From the NCBI GenBank assembly GCA_002712305.1, contig PATE01000066.1, positions 1 to 6,288 of the forward strand: DNA of 6,288 nt, read 5' to 3'. Numbering within the stretch: position 1 is the first letter of the stretch; every line of letters begins with the position of its first letter. Source of the stretch: Gemmatimonadota bacterium. Lineage in GTDB: Bacteria > Latescibacterota > UBA2968 > UBA8231. The translations under genes and the position numbers were made by a program. The notes under the pieces are model-generated. The model was not told the origin of the DNA. It was given only the letters and a program-made list of their open reading frames with translations, and did not search any database. Positions 4,301 through 6,288 of this stretch are shown piece after piece.

Positions 4301-6288
4301 AGCACCGTCCTGGGGTAGTTCGACAAACTGTTCGCTCAGCGCTTCGGTAGTGGGCTCCGAAAACAGACCGTTGAGGCAGGACAGGGCGATGACCAGTGGC
4401 AATCGACGGCCATTGGCCACCTGGCTCATGTAGTCCCAGTCGGGGAACTGTGCCGAGAACAGGAACTGCATCGTCGCCACTGCGCCATGTCCGGCGAAGT
4501 TGAAGATCAGCGCCCCGTTATTGAAGCCATCGAGGAATTGCTTTCCCGTGACATTGGGGATGTCTGAATCGTCGGGCGCATAGTAGCGTTGTGCCTGCAG
4601 CCCCATAGGGGCCATATGCCGGGCATACACGCTGTCACTCGGTGCGGTAAACAATCCTGCACCATGCCAGTTGGCAGCCAGGATGACTTGACTTCGCCAG
4701 TCGCCTTCGGCGGGCTCGTTGTCGTAGCGAATGATCTTGTCCACAACCAGATCGGCCTCTTGTGCATCGTCGACGGCGAGGCGCCCGATTACCAGGTCCG
4801 CCAGCAGATCATCCCCATCGACCAGGGCCAAAAGATGGTCGGAGGGAGAATACCCACGACCTCGCGCATTGTAGTACAGGGTGGGTACAAGGGTCTGATG
4901 CCGCCTTCCCGTGCGGATGCCCCGGTAGTCCCAGGTGGCATCGCCCATGAGAAGGATGAAAACAGGTCGAGGTGTCCAGCGCCGATAGATGTCGGTGATG
5001 AACTCTGCCAGCGGTTCGCGAGCGAACTGCCCGCCACTGTACTCATCAAAGACGTCCTGTACCGAGACCGTTCGTACTCGCAAGCCATCCCCAGCTCGAT
5101 GGGCAGCCAGACGCTGCGCGGCCTGGCCAAACTCAGCATGGTGAATGATCACGGCCTCTGCGCCTGAATCATGGCTGCGGAGGTCCGAGGGTTCGTCGAG
5201 TTCGAGCACCGGTAGGCGGATCGATAGACTGTCCACCATGAGGTAGTCGGGTGCATCCCCAACAACATCTTCGAAGGTTGCGCTGTAGAGGGAGTCCTCA
5301 AATTCTACAACAAGCCCCGTGAATAGACGCCGGTGGGCCACGTCGACGAGAGTCACCGCTGGATGCCGAAAGCCTTCCACCGTGATCTGATGCCCCTCAG
5401 GCGCTGGCTCGGTCGCGAAGTTCAGCAGTCCCGGGTGGGCGTGGAACTGGCGACGAAAGGTGAGCTCAAACCAATTGAACCAGATGTGATCCTCGCGCGA
5501 GAGATCTGCGATGGCCTGAAACAAGACCCGATTGCGGTCGGCCAGCAGCGACGAGGGGATGGTCTCATCAAAGAGAAATGCGGTCTGACCACTCCACACA
5601 CCCTCGGCAAGCGGCTCATTGTTCAGCGTCACGAAGGCATGATGATCGCCCACCACTGCCGGCGTCTTACCTGTGGCCGACACACGCAGCCGGGCCAAAT
5701 ATGGATCGCCATCTTCTAAGAGGCCGGTCACGTCACCCACAAAGATCTGACTGGAGCGGACCGATGGGTCCCTGGCGATCAAGGGACGATCATTGCGCCA
5801 GAACCATCGATCGCTCAAGGTGTCGGGGGCTTCTTCCAGCTGGTCGAAGGACTGGTCGAGTTCGAAATGCTGGCGATGGGAGTACCACTTGATCGTGGGA
5901 AAGTCGGAATCAGGCGCTCCATCGACGATGTCATACCGCGGGCTCGTCTGTTCGCCCCCCCATGTGAGCCAGTAGGTCTGGGTCGGACCATACTCGCTCT
6001 CGTGATCACGTTCGCCCTCCGGGCCGGGGGCTCGACGATATCGCCCTGCAAAGATGATCTCGTCGTCTTCATCGAAACGACCATCCTCACCACCGATCAC
6101 ATGAAGTGGTTGATCATTGCCGGTGAGCACGAGCCGAAGTCTTGCTGGGTCTACATCGCCAGGATCGATACCAAAAAAGCGGAGACGGGCTGCCGTAATG
6201 CGATAGAGACCATCCGCGTCTACGAAGATCTTCACCCAGGGCAACGACGAGTCATACCAATCGCCACCGACCTGGCGACGGGCAGGTG
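1358..6288 (-). CDS. Giant multidomain C25 (gingipain-type) cysteine peptidase with FlgD-like/type IX sorting tail, N-terminus outside the window
   Basis: At least 1642 residues are encoded, ending in TAG at 1358-1360. The frame stays open to base 6288, so the start and any signal peptide lie beyond the window. The TTG at 6242-6244 falls inside conserved sequence (GGDWYDSSLPWVKIFVDADG) and is not the start. Residues are counted from the codon at 6284-6286. Visible regions are: a PorU/gingipain-like N-terminal segment with DGLYRIT (26-32) and EDGRFDEDDEIIF (67-79); a beta-rich domain (~130-360); the C25 caspase-like peptidase (~374-730); a CARDB-like Ig domain (~736-846); an Fn3-like domain (~847-950); a propeller-like region (~989-1254); a beta-sandwich (~1264-1342); a second CARDB-like domain (~1344-1444); another Ig-like domain (~1448-1540); and the FlgD-like/sorting tail (~1544-1642). 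Catalytic His600 (AGHGA) and Cys637 (LSCLNG) are both present. It is probably a secreted, surface-attached protease. The sorting tail argues against it being the PorU sortase itself, which lacks one. Substrate unknown. Confidence 0.93.
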   Translation of the reverse strand, partial: PARRQVGGDWYDSSLPWVKIFVDADGLYRITAARLRFFGIDPGDVDPARLRLVLTGNDQPLHVIGGEDGRFDEDDEIIFAGRYRRAPGPEGERDHESEYGPTQTYWLTWGGEQTSPRYDIVDGAPDSDFPTIKWYSHRQHFELDQSFDQLEEAPDTLSDRWFWRNDRPLIARDPSVRSSQIFVGDVTGLLEDGDPYLARLRVSATGKTPAVVGDHHAFVTLNNEPLAEGVWSGQTAFLFDETIPSSLLADRNRVLFQAIADLSREDHIWFNWFELTFRRQFHAHPGLLNFATEPAPEGHQITVEGFRHPAVTLVDVAHRRLFTGLVVEFEDSLYSATFEDVVGDAPDYLMVDSLSIRLPVLELDEPSDLRSHDSGAEAVIIHHAEFGQAAQRLAAHRAGDGLRVRTVSVQDVFDEYSGGQFAREPLAEFITDIYRRWTPRPVFILLMGDATWDYRGIRTGRRHQTLVPTLYYNARGRGYSPSDHLLALVDGDDLLADLVIGRLAVDDAQEADLVVDKIIRYDNEPAEGDWRSQVILAANWHGAGLFTAPSDSVYARHMAPMGLQAQRYYAPDDSDIPNVTGKQFLDGFNNGALIFNFAGHGAVATMQFLFSAQFPDWDYMSQVANGRRLPLVIALSCLNGLFSEPTTEALSEQFVELPQDGAIAFISATAESRTAQHDLLSDFLYDALLSDDPLGFGGALTWAKSRLLSVHPGFIDVPLTMQLIGDPMQRLALESDPDYVAQSIRVGAEPPQRGETTTIEVILNSAARLGQDSIRVHIVAERSAGIDTLFDASRAPFIGADTLLLSWQPEFGGTHLLRVDIDADNSTAERDETNNRLDEFIDVLVPRRPTLLWPPSGMISTDLQLEALAPLDLQSVIPNPLDVIEFALSTTPAFEDAITQTMAVSQAAGATAQLQPPAGAKFGDVLYWRARLVDGMQLGPWSETRTLRWSQETPADSVSWSQGADDLLDGSGVRLRGDALVARADTPAFRPSTPTREIGFTLLSLPGAGVLATDGTYLYAKRWFNDSSTIYPGGDTFSRVGTGFNGSIRGGDYGILTDTTTAGISATYHDGFLYSEAGMSFQIERVDPASGRLDTVNVPDGLLDWVTGRVVTEQDRLPGQVLHALITSDGEQIYNVSMSSHRGTRVGWGVRVFDVDETGDWHLQRDFVIPPTESGFTFRWTDGVVADGERLYLIEFAGERRIRMVSAEDGRFLDEWHSDQDTTRVISGQFDPVNDLIWLGDLWGSGLFGYSRASDVAAGQVVGETVGPAASWTSLQVDGDGASIEVEGRGPDNEWVSLARGTAPWNLDLASQIDAADYRFLRIRAQIGPDTTQTVRRFEMHYDPAADLELGAASADVVDGQLHVQCWIRNRGLTSSGGARLTLEQDGRVLAQTSIDPLARGESQRTLFDPILLPDLGEGLFVRLQPSTADGRGLNDAVELVLNLPGLTTIAFFDVETGQRLRDGDAVGSTHAIRVLAPPLASGQLQLQVDGESIVADSTWTTSDGAPALLHHLPPGPHRLRSALVRDGIEFGVGELRIRVDERLRLANVLVAPHPVRSEGAFTWVLSHAARVQVDVYGVSGRRVRRLGPQLHEAGFGQLRWDRTGDDGRLVASGTYLYVVTATDRDDGKQVRRHRGGLVLLP
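1361..1657 (-). other. FlgD-like / type IX secretion-type C-terminal domain (inside the large gene)
   Basis: The last ~99 residues match the pattern shared by FlgD Ig-like domains and type A sorting domains. APHPV comes near the start, then VQVDVYGVSGRRVRRL, then a Trp-Asp-x-x-Gly-Asp-Asp-Gly turn (RWDRTGDDGRLVASG), then GTYLYVVTA, ending in RHRGGLVLLP. In Bacteroidota such tails direct passage through the type IX system and are then cut and replaced by a surface anchor. Many candidate phyla carry similar tails without a proven exporter, so the transport route here is inferred. Confidence 0.8.
2558..3262 (-). repeat. Five degenerate propeller-like protein repeats (inside the large gene)
   Basis: Five spaced copies of a blade-like strand motif occur: LATDGTYLYAKRW, SATYHDGFLYSEAG, LITSDGEQIYNVS, VVADGERLYLIEFAG and QFDPVNDLIWLGDLW. 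Their starts are about 55, 59, 58 and 46 residues apart, near the length of a beta-propeller blade. The shared core is a small residue, then Asp-Gly, then a hydrophobic-Tyr pair. The copies are diverged at the DNA level, so this is an old protein repeat and not a recent tandem duplication. A propeller of five to seven blades is likely, probably for binding a ligand or partner. Fold inferred from pattern only. Confidence 0.55.
3749..4081 (-). other. First CARDB-like Ig domain (inside the large gene)
   Basis: Directly after the peptidase, residues ~736-846 read like a CARDB-type adhesive Ig fold: RGETTTIEVILNSA opens a strand pair and HLLRVDIDADN followed by ERDETNNRLD gives the characteristic acidic Asn-Asn turn. 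In gingipain-like proteins an Ig domain at this position packs against the catalytic domain. The family call rests on these motifs alone. Confidence 0.7.
4097..5167 (-). other. C25 peptidase domain with intact His-Cys dyad (inside the large gene)
   Basis: Within the large protein, residues ~374-730 follow the gingipain pattern. First comes a lead-in DVFDEYSGG, then RPVFILLMGDATWDYRG, the strand and Asp loop typical of the family. Next are VPTLYYN, then SDHLLALVDGDDLLADLVIGR split over two adjacent motifs and a KIIRYDNEP helix end. The catalytic His lies in FNFAGHGA (codon 4487-4489) and the catalytic Cys in IALSCLNGLF (codon 4376-4378), 37 residues apart. The domain closes with AFISATAES and LTMQLIGDP, also family-like. 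Nothing suggests inactivation. Confidence 0.92.

Noticed and set aside
4589-5167. A 192-codon open frame on the plus strand
   Set aside because: It is antisense to the well-supported C25 catalytic domain and its translation has no family resemblance.
1358-6288. Calling the large gene porU (type IX sortase)
   Set aside because: The N-terminal and C25 regions resemble PorU, but PorU lacks the C-terminal sorting tail and the long run of binding domains seen here. No symbol is given.

Overview
The window looks like chromosomal sequence from a GC-rich bacterium, probably an uncultured member of the FCB group (Bacteroidota and Fibrobacterota relatives, or a candidate phylum such as Krumholzibacteriota, Eisenbacteria or Latescibacterota). 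The main pointer is a very large multidomain gingipain-type (C25) protease ending in a FlgD-like/type IX secretion-type tail, an architecture I associate with those lineages. The phylum is inferred, not shown. I see no mobile element, CRISPR array, tRNA or rRNA.

Layout from left to right. (1) The 3' end of a plus-strand gene (1-461) encodes a protein rich in amphipathic beta-strands, probably the end of an outer-membrane beta-barrel. (2) A minus-strand gene (480-935) encodes a complete YtoQ-family protein with a GTG start behind a perfect AGGAGG. (3) A 119-bp divergent intergenic region (936-1054) must hold the start signals for both flanking genes and contains a 6-bp inverted repeat. (4) A small plus-strand gene (1055-1348) encodes a charged, mostly helical 97-residue protein of unknown function. 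(5) Nine bases further on, facing it tail to tail, a minus-strand gene fills the rest of the window (1358-6288). It has no start inside the window, so its N-terminus lies beyond base 6288.

The large gene encodes at least 1642 residues. In order these are a PorU/gingipain-like N-terminal region, a beta-rich domain, a C25 caspase-fold peptidase with both catalytic residues (His and Cys), a CARDB-like Ig domain, an Fn3-like domain, a propeller-like repeat region, a beta-sandwich, a second CARDB-like domain, another Ig-like domain, and the FlgD-like/sorting tail. It is probably a secreted or surface-anchored protease or adhesin.

The genes do not form one operon: orientations alternate (+, -, +, -), giving two convergent pairs with very short gaps (18 and 9 bp) and one divergent pair. 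I see no functional link among them. Two products probably act at the cell envelope (barrel and protease) and two in the cytoplasm (YtoQ and the small helical protein). I did not find a convincing new multi-gene system here. The unusual item is the domain architecture of the large protease.
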